From: Dermatemys mawii
Taxonomy: Eukaryota; Chordata; Testudines; Dermatemydidae
Length of the DNA: 64,000 bases
Direction: 5' to 3'
Assembly: GCA_007922305.1 (NCBI GenBank)
Contig: ML677335.1
Span: 42,948,804-43,012,803, forward strand
Each line of letters begins with the position of its first letter. Position 1 is the first letter of the stretch. The position numbers were made by a program, and so were the translations under genes. A model generated the notes under the pieces. That model was given only the letters and a program-made list of their open reading frames with translations, was not told the origin of the DNA and searched no databases. Positions 39,800 to 51,529 of the stretch are shown here, in pieces.

Positions 39800-41330
39800 A
39801 AGTTCTTTAAGTGCTGGTGTGTCTGTGGGTACACAGGGGCTCCATGAACTTGAGACTGGAAGATTGTTGCAAAAAGTGTCCGTTGGTCCACGGTTACACT
39901 TTTCCACTCCTTGTGCCCCAAACGAACAGTATAAAGGATAATGTGGACCGTCCACTTCTCTATTTCCTTTCTACTGCTGTGTTGTCTGAGACACAACCTT
40001 CCAGTGTCCATGAAGCTGATCATTCGACTTCATTTCCGTAAGTATTATAAAAAATAAAATTTTGTTAATAGCAGTTTAGAGTTAGTTTAGTTAGGTAGAT
40101 TTTGGGGGATTCACCTGTCTGGGGCTGCTGCCATCCTGGTAAAGGATTCAGATTATGCCCAGGATTCCAGGCTTCAAGAACGGCATCTCCTGCCCCCCCC
40201 AACTCCCAATCCTTCCTGGTCAGCAGTGACCATTAGCGGTGCCCGTATTACTTTGGAGAAGCTCGTATTTCTGTTAAGTGGAATATCTGCCATTCCTTTC
40301 TCAGCTGAGCCCTGTGAGCTCAGGAATTCAGACTTGGGAAACATCTCCTGGAATGTGCTGAGAGGCCCCAGCCTGATCTGCCAATGTACATGTTGGGGGG
40401 TCTCCCTGGCCCAGAAGCATTGCGGAACATACCACCCAGCTCCATTATCTTTGAGACGGGGCGAGCAAAGGGAGAGCTAAGGAATCCTTTTTCCAAGCTC
40501 ACCATGAGGGTAGAAAGCCTCTCAAAAACCTGAAAAGAAATCCCCCTCCAGAACAAGCTTCTAAGATGAGGGCTGCTTCTCTAGTGTCTTCACAAACGAG
40601 TGACTCTTTGTGCCTGGTTGCAAGACGCTTAAGAGCACATACGAATTATGATACCATCCCACTGACTCAAAATAGTATAAGTACCCACATGTTGGGACTG
40701 TTGATATCAAGCAAAGAGAGGCATGAGCCCAGGCTTAGATAACAATCGGTACTGGCAAACGATGCTCAAGAACCCCATGTACCAATGGTACCAATGTGAG
40801 CACATAAGGTAACACCAGCTCCCAAAGGAGAAGACTCTTCAATCCCCCAATGACAGCTTTACTCCAGGTGATCTCTTTGTTGTTCTGGACCTAGGATATC
40901 CCCTTCTATTGGACCTGGTCTTTACAAGGGACATTCTTATATTGGCAGTCCACCAACACTACTACTTAACTGGACTCATGGATCATCCTTTCAAACCATT
41001 GGGTTCTTATTCCCCCATTGTCTTCATGGACAAATACAGCTTTCCTCATGATGCTTACATCTCAGCACATAAGGTGAGTTGTAAGCATCTTCTGCCATAT
41101 ATGATTTTCTGCAAAGACAAGGGTATTCTCAGACTGCACCCTAAATTATTTCTTAAAGTACCATCTGATTTTTTCATTTAAATAAATCTGTACCTTTACC
41201 AGTGTTCCTTCTGAAACCACGCTCAACCAAGGATGAAGCTGAACTACACATATTAGATGTTATATCTGCCTTGTCCATTTATTTCACTAGGAAAAAATCT
41301 TCTCCAGTAGGAATAGAGAGGTTATTTTAC
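39800..41330 (+). mobile_element. DIRS copy 2: leader, short gag and tyrosine recombinase fragment
   Basis: Leader with gtttagagttagtttagtta near 40073, decayed gag, then recombinase pieces LPYMIFCKDKGILRLHPKLF and KPRSTKDEAELHILDVISAL (41085-41280). RT and RNase H regions are missing, so a large internal deletion joined gag to the recombinase. A CR1 interrupts it at about 41335. Confidence 0.65.
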
Positions 41331-41334
41331 CTGT

Positions 41335-41875
41335 GTATTTGACACTGGTGCGACTACTGCAGGAAAACTGTCTCCACTTCTGGTGTTCACGGTGCAAGAA
41401 GGATATTAATAAATTGGAGAGGGTTCAGAGAAAAGCCATGAGAATTATTAAAGGATTAGAAAATGTGCCTGATAGTGATACTCAAGGAGCTCAATCTACT
41501 TTGCGTAACAAATAAAAGGTTAAGAGGTGACTTGACTACAGTAAGTTAATATCTACATGGGGAACAGTTAGTAATGGGCTCTCCAGTCTACCATGAGAAG
41601 GGTAACATGACCCAATGGCTGTAAGCTGAAGCCACTTAAACTTAGACTGGAAATAAGGCGTAAATTTTTAACAGTGAGAGAAATTAATCATTGGAACAAA
41701 TTATGGGATGGTGAATTCTCTATCACTTACAATTTTTAAATCAAGATTGGATGCTTTTCTAAAAGATCTGCTCCCAGAATTATTTTGGAGGAAGTTCTCT
41801 GGCCTGTGTTAGACAGGCAGTCCAACTAGATGACCACAATGTTCCCTTTTGGCCTTTGGAATCTATGAATTTAGG
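41335..41875 (+). mobile_element. CR1 LINE 3' end inserted in the DIRS recombinase
   Basis: Sense CR1: gagagggttcagagaaaagc, aaggttaagaggtgacttga, tttttaaatcaagattggatg, gttagacaggcagtccaact, ending atctatgaattt. It splits the DIRS recombinase between SPVGIERL and VSVAERSKVQT. Confidence 0.8.
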
Positions 41876-42560
41876 TCATCTCCTTGGCTGTTTCTGTTGC
41901 TGAACGATCTAAGGTTCAGACAGTTTCAACCCAGAGAATTTCTAGATGGATGTCAGGTTGTATAAAGTTGTTATATGAGAGCCAATTTACAGCTACCATA
42001 GGACACATTCAGGCAGGGCCAAGGCAACCTCTGCAGCCTCATTTAGAGGTATTCCTACAGTTGATTATTGTAGGGATGCTACTTGGAATAACGTACATTC
42101 ACAAAACATTATTGTGAAGATGTCACATGCAGATGCTCACGGGGGTGGGGTTCTATTCAAATCCCTAATTAGACTTGCAGTAGTACCCTCTGCCTGTGTG
42201 GTATACTCCTTGTGAACCACCAGATGTGGATCATATATAGACAAGCACATATAGAACAGGAAGTTATTTACCTGTTCTTGAAAACTCCAGTTTACTGATG
42301 GTTTTTTTACATGTGTTCCACAACCCACCCTCCTTTCCCCACTAATACCTTGAACGGGGTAGTGATGAAAGATCTGAGGGTCAGTTGATCACTCTTCCCC
42401 CTTTTATGCCCTAGAGGAGACAGGCTTGAGGCTACGCAGGGAGCAGGTCTGACCAATGTACACTGCTGGCTTAAAGTGTTCCAGTATCTGGCAGGTGGAG
42501 AATATATAGATAGGACATCTCAAAGAATTCTAGTTACAGACCAGGTAAGTAACCTCCCTT
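41876..42560 (+). mobile_element. DIRS copy 2: recombinase C-terminus and tail
   Basis: VAERSKVQTVSTQRISRWM and IKLLYESQFTA match the DIRS recombinase C-terminus. It is followed by tail sequence with gttccacaacccaccctcct and attctagttacagaccagg. Confidence 0.65.
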
Positions 42561-42689
42561 TGTAGTCTTGATTTTGATATCTAAATTTTCTTACAAAATG
42601 TTACATCAGAAATATTGTTAATACATTTTACAAAATATTTTACTGTGAATTGTATCATGCTGTTTGTAAATCTGTTTGTGTAAGTTAAC

Positions 42690-42850
42690 AGGTGCTGGTC
42701 TACACTACACAGGCCCTGCTGATACAACTGTCTCGGCAGAGCCTTGTAGTGAAGGCACAGCATATACCAACGGAAGGAGTTTTTCTGACACCATTGTAAC
42801 GCTACTCCCTATCTGTGCTACAGTGTAGTTGGATTAACATAAATTGTCTT
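42690..42850. repeat. Small MITE with ggtctacact motif
   Basis: Left part gtgctggtctacactacac; right part ctgtgctacagtgtagttgg is its inverse. Same tggtctacact core as the element at 49880-50175. Confidence 0.5.
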
Positions 42851-42879
42851 GCACTGATCTGTGTGTGCACATATTCACA

Positions 42880-45250
42880 TTCAGTTTGTCTGCAGCTGAC
42901 ATATTTGCCCAGTACAGCAAATAGAATTTATCAGAGTGGTTCTGGACGCCATGTCAGTCAGAGCCTCCCCTCCATCCAGACAGGTTTGAGACTGTGAAAG
43001 GGCGCATTGCCAGGATCACAAGGTTTCCATTGACAGCAGCCAGAGCGTGTCTCCAGCTCTTGGGTCACATGTCAACATGCATGTATGTAGTCCATCACGC
43101 CAGACTCAGGATAAGGCCCCTCTAGCTCTGGTTGGTCTGAGTGTTCTCCCAGGCCGGAGACAGGATGGACGAAGTCCACATTGTGCCCGAATCGGTGAGC
43201 ACCTCCCTACGAAGGTGGTCCTATGCTCTGCGGGGTCCCGTTCAGAGGTGTCCAAATGGTGTCCAGTGCTTTGGATGTGGTGTGGGGAGCCCAAGGTCTG
43301 TGGTCTGTGCAGGACTTGGCCCTCCACATAAATGTTAAGGAGCTCAAGCGGTCTGACGGGTATGCATGGCCTTCCATTCACACCTGGAGGGCAGGGTGGT
43401 CAGGCTGTGGGACTTCTGTATACCCCATGATATTTGCTTACAGGCCTACCACCTACCAGGTGCCCGGAACTTGCTGGCAGATTGCTTGAGTAGGGACTTC
43501 TCTCAGCACAAGTGGTCTCTTCACCCAAGGGTAGTGCACAGACTTTTCTGAGAGTGGGGAAGTCCCCCGGTGGACCAGTTCGCGACTCGGCAGAATCATT
43601 GCTGTCCTCAGTTCTTCTCCAGGGGGTGGGAGGAGGGATTAGGATGGGGCACTATCTCCAATGCCTTCCTCCTGTCTTGGTCAGACCGGTTCCTCTATGC
43701 CTTCCCGCTGTTCCCACTGATAAGGAAGGTCCTGGAAAAGATAAAGTCGGACAGGGCCCAGGTCCTCCTGATTGCCCCAGCATGGCCCAGGCACCATTGG
43801 TACAGGATCCTCACGGACGTGGCAGTCACCCTGCCATACCCATTGCTGTCCCGCCTGGACTTGCTCTCCCAGGGCCGCTGCCTCTACCCCAACCTGGTGA
43901 CACTCCACCTCATGGCATTGCTGCTCAATGGTTAGGCTGGGATGAAAGGACGTGCATGGAAGGGGTTAAATGCATCTTCCTGGAAAGTAGGTGACCCTCC
44001 ATGTGTTGAGTCTACTTGGCAAAGTGGTCTCGGTTTTCCCGATGGGCGGATGAGCAGGGTGTTTTCCCCCCCCCGTAGCTGCCTCGATCCAGCTAATTTT
44101 GGACTACTTCCTTCACCTTAGAGCCCAGGGTCTGGCATCCTCGTCTATCAAGATGCACTTGGTGGCCATATCAGCCTTCAACCCTCCTGTGCAGGGCCAC
44201 AGCGGCCGATTCCTTAAGAGATTGGATCATCCTCTTCCAGTCCCACAGTGGGACCTGAACCTGCTCCTGGCTCGCCTCATGGGGCCCCCGTTTGAGTTAC
44301 TAGTTACATGCTCCTGGTTGCACCTCTCATGGAAGGTAGCCTTCCTGGTGGTGATCATGTTGGGTAGGCGGGTCTTGGGCCTTTGAGCCTCCCTACACAG
44401 TATTCCATAAGGTATAGCTCCAACCACATCCTTTGTTCCTCCCAAGGTGATCTCTGTCTATCATGTGTGAGTCAGAACATTTTCCTGCTGATCCTTTGCC
44501 CCGAGCCTCATGTGTCCAGTGAGGAGTGCTGCCTCCACATGTTGTATGTGAGATGGACTCTGGCATTTTACCTGGAGCGAACTAAGCCATTCCTGGTGGT
44601 AGTCGCAGCTGTTCATCGCTTCGGCTGAACACATTAAGGGTCAACCAATCTCCACTCAGTGGCTCTCCATCTGTATCACGTAGTGCACCTGTATCTATTA
44701 CAACCTGGCGGGAATCCTCTGCCTCCAATTGTGAGNNNNNNNNNNCCCATGTCCCCATTCAGGACATTTGTAGGGCTGCCATTTGGTCTTTAGTTCATAC
44801 TTTCACCTCGCATTATGTGATCGTCTCCCAAACCAGGGAGGATGCCGGGTTCAGCAGGGCTGTGCTCCATCCCCAAAATGGTGAACTCCTACCCATCAAC
44901 AGATATAACATGGAATCACCTATTTGTGGCATACCCATGAGCAATCATTCAAAGAAGCAAAGACAGTTACTTTTCGTAACTGGTGTTCTTAGAGATGTGT
45001 TGCTCATGTCTAATCCACATCCCACCCTCCTTCCTCTCTGTTGGAGGTTCTCTGACAAGAAGGAACTGAGGGTGGGGGGAATGCGCAGGGCCCCTTATAC
45101 CGCGCCATGGAGGCGCCACTCCAGGTGTTGCTACGGGTACTCCCCTACAGGTACTGCAATGGGGGAAAACTTCCGACAGCGGTGCATATGGCAAGCATGC
45201 ACACCTATTGTGGAATAGACATGAGCAATGCATCTTGAACGCCAATTACA
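42880..45250 (+). mobile_element. DIRS copy 3: reverse transcriptase end, RNase H, recombinase and tail
   Basis: RT end (QIEFI.VVLDAMSVRA) at about 42905; RNase H pieces LHINVKELKRS and YHLPGARNLLADCLSRDFSQ (43300-43510); VDQFATRQNH...PAWPRHHWY (43565-43800); recombinase LHLRAQGLASSSIKMHLVA, WDLNLLLARLMGPPFEL (44100-44310). Ten Ns interrupt it at 44736-44745. The tail has agttacttttcgtaactgg. Frameshifts occur throughout, so no intact pol remains. Confidence 0.8.
44736..44745. other. Assembly gap, ten N
   Basis: Ten unresolved bases in the DIRS recombinase region, where multi-copy repeats probably defeated the assembly. Confidence 1.
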
Positions 45251-45720
45251 GGAAGGTAACTGTCTTTTGTTTTATACCCATGGAACAGGGACCAACATTT
45301 TACAGCTTCATGTGAAAGAAAATCCTTATCCCCCTTATCCCTGGTGGGGAATGGGGAGTGGTGCAGGGCTGAGGTGCTCCAAAGCTGAAGTATCAATAAG
45401 CACTTCTTATTAAAAGTATTTGAGAATAAGGGAAGGCAGCTTTGAAACTTTTCTTTTCCCCTTTGACTGTAAATGGAGTGGTACAGCTGTACTGCTTTCA
45501 TAAGGCAGCTTCTGGCATGGTGGTCTTGAGCAATGCTCCCTTCACACCTGCGGAACTCCTGACCTTGATAGAGAGAAAAGAAAACTAGGGAGGACATGTT
45601 CTCAGAGATGCTGTACTGGACCATGAAAAAAACCGATATCAATAGCATGGAAAAATTTGATATCTTCCACTGGCATTTTGCAGTATTTGTTGTAGGTCTT
45701 TTGGTGCCAGGATACTAGAG
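45250..45720. other. Intergenic, unassigned
   Basis: Sequence between the DIRS tail and the fold-back repeat. No gene or recognised repeat. Confidence 0.5.
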
Positions 45721-45723
45721 AAA

Positions 45724-45905
45724 CAGGGTAGGTGAGGTAGTATCTTTTATTGGACCAATTTTGGTTGTTGAAAAAGACAAGCTTTTGAGCTTATCCCTGA
45801 GCTCTTCTTCAGGTCAGGTGTGAAGAACTCTACATAAGCTCAAACATTTCTCTTCCAGCAACGGAGGTTAGTCTAGGAAAAGATATTCTCATATCTTGTT
45901 TTTCT
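45724..45905. repeat. Fold-back (inverted) repeat, second full copy
   Basis: Arms tgaggtagtatcttttattg...gagctcttcttcaggtcagg and, inverted, gaagaactctacataagc...aggaaaagatattctcat. Same family as 11361-11600. Confidence 0.65.
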
Positions 45906-46434
45906 AACATGAGGGAAAAAAAGTCACAAGAATCCCACCAGGACAAAGGGGAAATGAACTAACCCATAATGTAGCAAATCCAAATGCTGTACACCCTCGT
46001 TCACCTTGCTTGCAGCTTTCTGAACAGCTGTGCTCTTAAAGAAGTTAATGTCATGCACTTTCCCTGACCAACCCACGTTGATATCTGTGAAATGTCACTT
46101 CTGAGCTACCAGTGCTTGAATAAGCATAGAAAAATAGCCCTTTCTGGTAATGTGCTTTGTGGCAAGGTGGCCAGTTCCCAAGAGGAATATGCATGCTGTG
46201 TATGACCCCACTTCAGCTTGGATAGTGACCATTACTGCAAATCTATTCACTATGTCCTGCATATTGCCAACAGTCCCAGTCCGGTGTAGCAGATAACTGG
46301 CCCTACACACTTGCATGACCGTAGCCCTTCCATGTTTATTTTTCCAACTCTAAAATAATTTCCACTGATCAGTAGCAATCTGTGGTTGCAAGCGTCTAGA
46401 GGGCGACTGCCAATCATTCCTCCACTGTCTATAG

Positions 46435-46687
46435 CAGGGATCGGCAACATTGGCATGCAGGACCGTAGGGTAAGCACCCTGAGCAGTCCCAGCCGCTTTA
46501 CCTGCCGTTTCACTGACCGCGGTTCGCCGTCACGCTCCAGTGGGGGCTGCAGGAAGTGGTGCAGTACTGACCACTGCTTCCCATAGGCCCATTGGACCGG
46601 GATGACGAAACGGCAGGTAAACAAAGTGGCAGGGCCCACTACAGGTGCTTACCCTGCGGTCCCGTGTGCCAATGTTGCCAATCCCTG
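46435..46687. mobile_element. Small hAT-type MITE, 253 bp
   Basis: Inverted ends CAGGGATCGGCAACATTGGC and (inverted) CAGGGATTGGCAACATTGGC, one mismatch. Flanks gtctatag (46427-46434) and gtctgtag (46688-46695) are a 7/8 target duplication. Interior has a second hairpin, gcaggaccgtagggtaagca / gcttaccctgcggtcccg. Confidence 0.85.
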
Positions 46688-46689
46688 GT

Positions 46690-47660
46690 CTGTAGAGTTC
46701 TCACTCTGGTGTCCATTCACTGGAGGGCTGGGGTGAGCTTGACATGCATTGAGGAATGTGGCCTTTCACATCCAAAAGTTCTGTAGCCACTGCTCATCAT
46801 CCCAAACCTGCACTAGAATGCAATCCTACCACTTACTGTTTGTTTCTCAGGCCCAGAACAGGCACATTGGTGTATGCAGCTGCTTCATGAATGCCACCAA
46901 CAGCTTTGAATTGTTTTTCACTGTCTCTGTCAGCAAACTATCCTAAAAGTAATTGTTATATCCTCAGTTGTTGCAGATCTGCAACTCCAGGAGAATAACA
47001 AGTCCTGTATTTGCAATGTTTATGAGAACAAGGTGCAATTCTGCAGGCTAAATATGTCTGTCAGAGATGGCAGCCACTGAAAATGGTCATAACTGAGTTT
47101 CCTTCTGTTGTTTTTTAGGGAGTATTGGCCTGTCCTCTTCCTTCTATACATACCCTCACTCAAAACCCACCCTCCTTCCTCTGCATTGTTTTTTCCTGTC
47201 ACCACCACCACCACGTTTGTAACTTCAGGTCTAAATATTAGATGGTCAATTCTTCAAGCCAGAATCCAGTATATTTTGGAACAGACACAGTCATGCTTTT
47301 TTAAATGCTTGTTTGTGCCATCAGTGGGATATCATGCTATTGGTACTTGGAAACTAAGTGTCTTTTACATTTTTATCCTTTATGTAAAGAAATGTAGACA
47401 ACAGCTCATTTTCAGCCTTTTCTCTGGCCAGTTTGTGCTGGCGGGGTGGTACAAAACACCTGACAGCTATCTAGCTGAAGCTGTATGGAACTTCCGCAAC
47501 CCCCTTTAGCAGGTGGCTGTAGCTCAGATAACTAGCTGTTGTTAGAGGAGCAGCCCCTCTGTTCCACAAATTAACAATGGGGATCAACAACGTTGGAGAA
47601 CATTAGCTTCTAGGAGCCAGACCACTTTTAAACAATGTTACAGAAGACCGACAGAGTGAC
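46690..47660. other. Intergenic, unassigned
   Basis: Nothing recognised between the small hAT and the degenerate GC-rich repeats. Confidence 0.5.
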
Positions 47661-47669
47661 AGGGCCCAG

Positions 47670-48240
47670 ACTTACCCCCTAGCACTGAACCTCACTGCTA
47701 CTGCCCCATCCACTGCTGAGCATTGCCCCTCTAGTGTGATGCTCGGTAGCCCCAACCCTGAGCATCTCCCCCATTGTGACACCTCTGCCTCAGCGCTGAT
47801 CCTCATCCTGGTGAGATTGCCCAACCCCACCTGTGTCGTACAGTGTATCGTCCAAGAGTTTGACTTTCCTCTGTAACACCCCCAGTGCTGCCCAGCCCCA
47901 CTCCTCCCAGCACTGACTAATCCCTGTGTAAGGCTGCTCCGTGCCATCCCAGCACTGAGCTCTCCCCCTAACCGCTGAGCCGCATCCATCAGTGCCACTC
48001 ACCGCACCTCTGCCCCCAGCATTAAGCCTCATCCCCGCACAGTGAATCGCCCTCCCGGTGTGATACTCGCAGCCCTGCTTCTCCTCCCAGTGTGGCACTG
48101 CCCAGCCTGCCCACTCGCACTCAACATTGCCCCTAGTGCATGACTCGGCCCAGCCCCACGTACCCACAGCGTGACACGGCCCAGTCCTGCACTGAGCCCG
48201 CCCCCAGCACTGAGTCTCTCCCCGCACTGTGACACCGCCC
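47670..48240. repeat. Degenerate short tandem repeats upstream of the CpG island
   Basis: Irregular recurring units with cagcactgagcc / cactgacc and ccagtgtgacac cores every few tens of bases. The composition leaves a 390-codon reverse-strand frame (47790-48962) free of stops; its product is repetitive, without family motifs, and is not treated as a gene. Confidence 0.55.
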
Positions 48241-49075
48241 GCCCCCGCGTTGGATTCGGTGCGGGGGGAGGGGGGAAAGACTCCTGGTATTACGCGGAGC
48301 CGTGACGACGGGTATTTTGTCCTCGCTGCTGTACCGTACGTGAGAACTGCGCCCGCTTCGGTGGCTGGTTGGTAGGAGGCGGAAGCGGGCGCTGTTAGCG
48401 GGGCGTGAGCGACGTGTCCGGGGAGGCTCGTGAGGGGCGGCGCGGAGCAGGTACCGGGGGGCGGCGGAGAGACCCTCTCATACCACACACCCGGTCCGGG
48501 GAGCGCGCTGGCCCGACGGCTCGCCACGCGCCCGGGCTGCTGCTGGGGAGGCGGCGGAGCCTCGCGCCGCATGTTTGGCCGGCCGGGCAACCGCTGCTCC
48601 GGGCGGGGCCCGGGGCTCCTCGCTGCGGCTCGCGGCGTTCGGCGGCTGCGGGAGCGTTGGTCGCGCGGTGTTGGGGGGCGGGGGGGATACGGCTCCGGCG
48701 GAGCGAGGGACCTGCTGCGCTGGGAAGGGCCGCTCGGCAGAGCCTGCCCCTGGGCTGGTGTTAAAGGCGGCGGGACCGTTTCTTTCCGCTTCAGAAAGCG
48801 AGTCCGAGGCGGAGCCGGCCCGTGTAACGCGCTGCTGCCTTGCCCGTTAGTGCTGAGGGTGGGTGACGCTGCGCGGAGACCCCCGCGGCTGACTCGGGCT
48901 AAGGGGCTGGAGCCCGGGCCCAAGGGCACTGAGCGGGGAGCCTCCAAGCAGAGACACCGCAATAAAACAGCTTCTGAGCCCGAGGTCCCGAGCCGGAGTC
49001 AGCTGGCCCGGGCCAGCCCCGGCTGTCTAATCACGTGTCTCGAGAGCCCAGGTAGAACGGGCCCCAGCAGCAGGT
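48020..49075 (+). promoter_or_regulatory. ERLIN1: CpG island, ERLIN1 promoter and probable non-coding exon 1
   Basis: About 1 kb of very GC- and CpG-rich DNA, sharply different from its AT-rich surroundings, 6 kb upstream of the first ERLIN1 coding exon. This is typical of a housekeeping promoter with a non-coding first exon. Plausible splice donors are gcggagcag|gtaccg near 48450 and cagcagcag|gtaaag at 49073/49074. A CACGTG E-box core lies at 49032-49037. Neither the start site nor the exon 1 boundary can be fixed from sequence alone. Confidence 0.7.
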
Positions 49076-49320
49076 AAAGGAAAAAGAACAGGAGGACTTG
49101 TGGCACCTTGGAGACGAACACATTTATTTAAACATAAGCTTTCCTAGGCTACATGCCGCTTCATCGGATGCATAGCAGTTCTGCTTATAGGGCCTGGTGC
49201 GTGTTTTCAGGAGACGGTGGGTGATGTGAGGCAATGGATGAACGTTCATGTTGCATTGCAGGATGAGAAGTACAACAGTTGCGCTTGATGTTCTCCAGAG
49301 TTTTAGCACGTCTTCTGGAG
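49075..49320. repeat. Interspersed repeat (aggacttgtggcaccttgg family)
   Basis: Reads gaacaggaggacttgtggca, ttatttaaacataagctttc and cgcttcatcggatgcatag, a pattern I recall as very common in turtle genomes. Class not certain. It abuts the ERLIN1 CpG island. Confidence 0.5.
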
Positions 49321-49880
49321 AAACTCCCAGACTCTGATTGATTTGCAGCAGGTGGGGTAAGGAAAGCAGCAGTCCAGACTCCTGACTGCTGAGGTCTGTG
49401 CTTAGGAAGCTGCAGCTGTGTCTTAGTTTATTCTCACTGAGGTATTTTTAATCCTGATGAAGAGTCTGGTGGTGTGATGTTGTGTGAAAAAGTGTGAGCA
49501 GATTAATAGTCAGAGCTCTTTAGTCTGCCACAAGCTGAAGGTGAAATGTCCTGGGGGATGTGTTCTAGTAGGGGTGTTTATTGGTGCTTGCTGAGGCAGG
49601 CAATCATTACACTCGTTTCTTGATAGCCTCATTTGTCAGTTGTGGGTTTCTTAGGCTGACTCTTGTGAACACAGACACATTTTACCGAGTACCTTAGCTG
49701 CTGTTGTTTTGGACTCTCTTCCCCAGTGAATAATTTCACTGCTGCCTACAGTTCTGAGCAGCCACAGGGAGACTTTCCCAGAAACTTGATAGTTTCATTC
49801 TGCAGTTGCTTGGCAAAATTCTGAGCAGCAGCTGCAGAAGTCCTAATACTGCATTAGTTACAGCTGAATCTTTGCAATCT
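49320..49880. other. ERLIN1 intron 1, unassigned
   Basis: No gene or clear repeat seen. Confidence 0.5.
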
Positions 49881-50175
49881 TAGCCCTGGTCTACACTGGG
49901 GGTGTGGGGATTAAATTTAACATATTCAGCTTCAGCTATGTGAATAGCATAGCTGACGTCGATGTATTCAGATCAACTTACCTTGGTGTCTTCACGGCTT
50001 TGAGTTGACTGCTGCTGCTCCCCATGGACTCTGCCCGCACCTCTTGGTGCTGTGGAGTTCCAGATGGGAGAGCGCTTGGGGATTGATTTATCATGTCTAG
50101 ACGAGATGTGATAAATTGATCCCCAAAAGATCCACCTCTACCCGCCAATCTGGCGGGTAGTGTAGACCTGGCCTC
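49880..50175. mobile_element. MITE with ggtctacact ends
   Basis: Ends ccctggtctacact and, inverted, ggccaggtctacact. Interior has short palindromes (tagctgacgtcgatg, catgtctagacgagatg). Confidence 0.65.
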
Positions 50176-50409
50176 AGTCACTAGAAATGTCACTTTTTTA
50201 AACAAAGGAAAAGCATAGATTCTGCAAAAATAGATCGCTGACCTTTCCCCTACCCACCCTAAATGCTCAGAAGTGGGAAGCTTTTGGTTCTCAGCCATTC
50301 CTCTAGGTGCTCTTTAGTCTCTACCACTCTTCTGATTTGCACCAAGCTAGTCGTCATCACAGCAGCCCTCAGTCAGGGAAGGATTAGATTGTCACAGATT
50401 GTTCTAGGA

Positions 50410-51133
50410 CAGTGGTTCCCAGACTTTAACAACTGTGACTCCCTTTCAATATAATGTCAAGTCTCGTGAACCCCCTCATAAAAATGAATATTTCCAGAAA
50501 TTTTCTCCTTTACCTGAATATAAATGATAAAAGCAGCCATCTTGGAAATATAAAATTTGGTTTTATGACCTACTTATTACACACTATTATTATTTATCAT
50601 TACAATATTTTTATTATGTTATGAAAATGGCAACACTCTTCCAAGATCTCACTTTGCCTGCTTCACTTTGAGTAAGCCTGTTTTAAGACAAGACTCCTAT
50701 GTTTCATCAAGGAGTATCAGATGTGAAACAGCATCAAGGTATTTAAGAAGCCAACTCAAAGAGTTCCTCCTACACAAGCATTCAGGTCTTCAGCAGCCCA
50801 GGCAAACAACACATGTTACAGCAAAGCTTAAACTTGTTCTTCATAATAATTTTAAAAACAATACTAGCCGCCTATTTAATTTTAAAAACAGCAAAAAAAT
50901 ATCCACCTCCCTTTCCATTTCTTATCATGAGTCTTGAAGTTTAAATCTCCGCAGTGTGATAGATATGGTTTCTTTGATCTGCTTAGCTCTTGGAAGTCCA
51001 GGGGCTCGGGGATGCTGGCCCTGTGCTGCCCGGGGTCCCAAGGACAGCTCTGTCCACCATTAGGGAATTTTTTCCTGAGAACCCCGTGTAACATTTTGTG
51101 AACCCCTCACAAACCCCCATTTGGAAATCACTG
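50410..51133. mobile_element. Non-autonomous hAT-type element, 724 bp
   Basis: Perfect 8-base target duplication ttctagga at 50402-50409 and 51134-51141. Ends CAGTGGTTCCCAGACTT and, inverted, CAGTGATTTCCAAATGG. Interior AT-rich on the left, without a transposase. Confidence 0.88.
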
Positions 51134-51529
51134 TTCTAGGAAGTGTCCAGTTTAGTCCAGGAGAAGGCTGTTTAAACTGGGCTGGGCTGGGTGAGGAACT
51201 TAGAGAAAGGCTCCTTAACACTGTTTTAGATAGTTCTGCACCCTGGAGCAACTGTTGGCACCAAAGGGAAAGTTAATCTCCTTGCCCTGTTGAATCCACA
51301 AGATGAAAAACTTAGTTTCAGTTCTGTGCAATGACTGTTTAGAAGTGCCTAGTCTTGCTGGCCTCATTGAAATTATGTGTGTTTATTCTTGCCTATTCCT
51401 GCCACTTTCTAGCGGTTTGGCTGGAGTAGCCTAAGCAAGACAGCAAAGAGCTGAGGCTGTACCTTCTGATCAAAGTCCTCCCCCTCCCCCACCAGTAAAC
51501 AAGTCTATATCTCAGCTACTTCTATGCCT

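Noticed and set aside
48430..49077. 215-codon + strand frame in the CpG island
   Set aside because: Stop-poor because of GC content; Arg/Gly-rich without motifs; overlaps the expected ERLIN1 promoter and non-coding exon 1.
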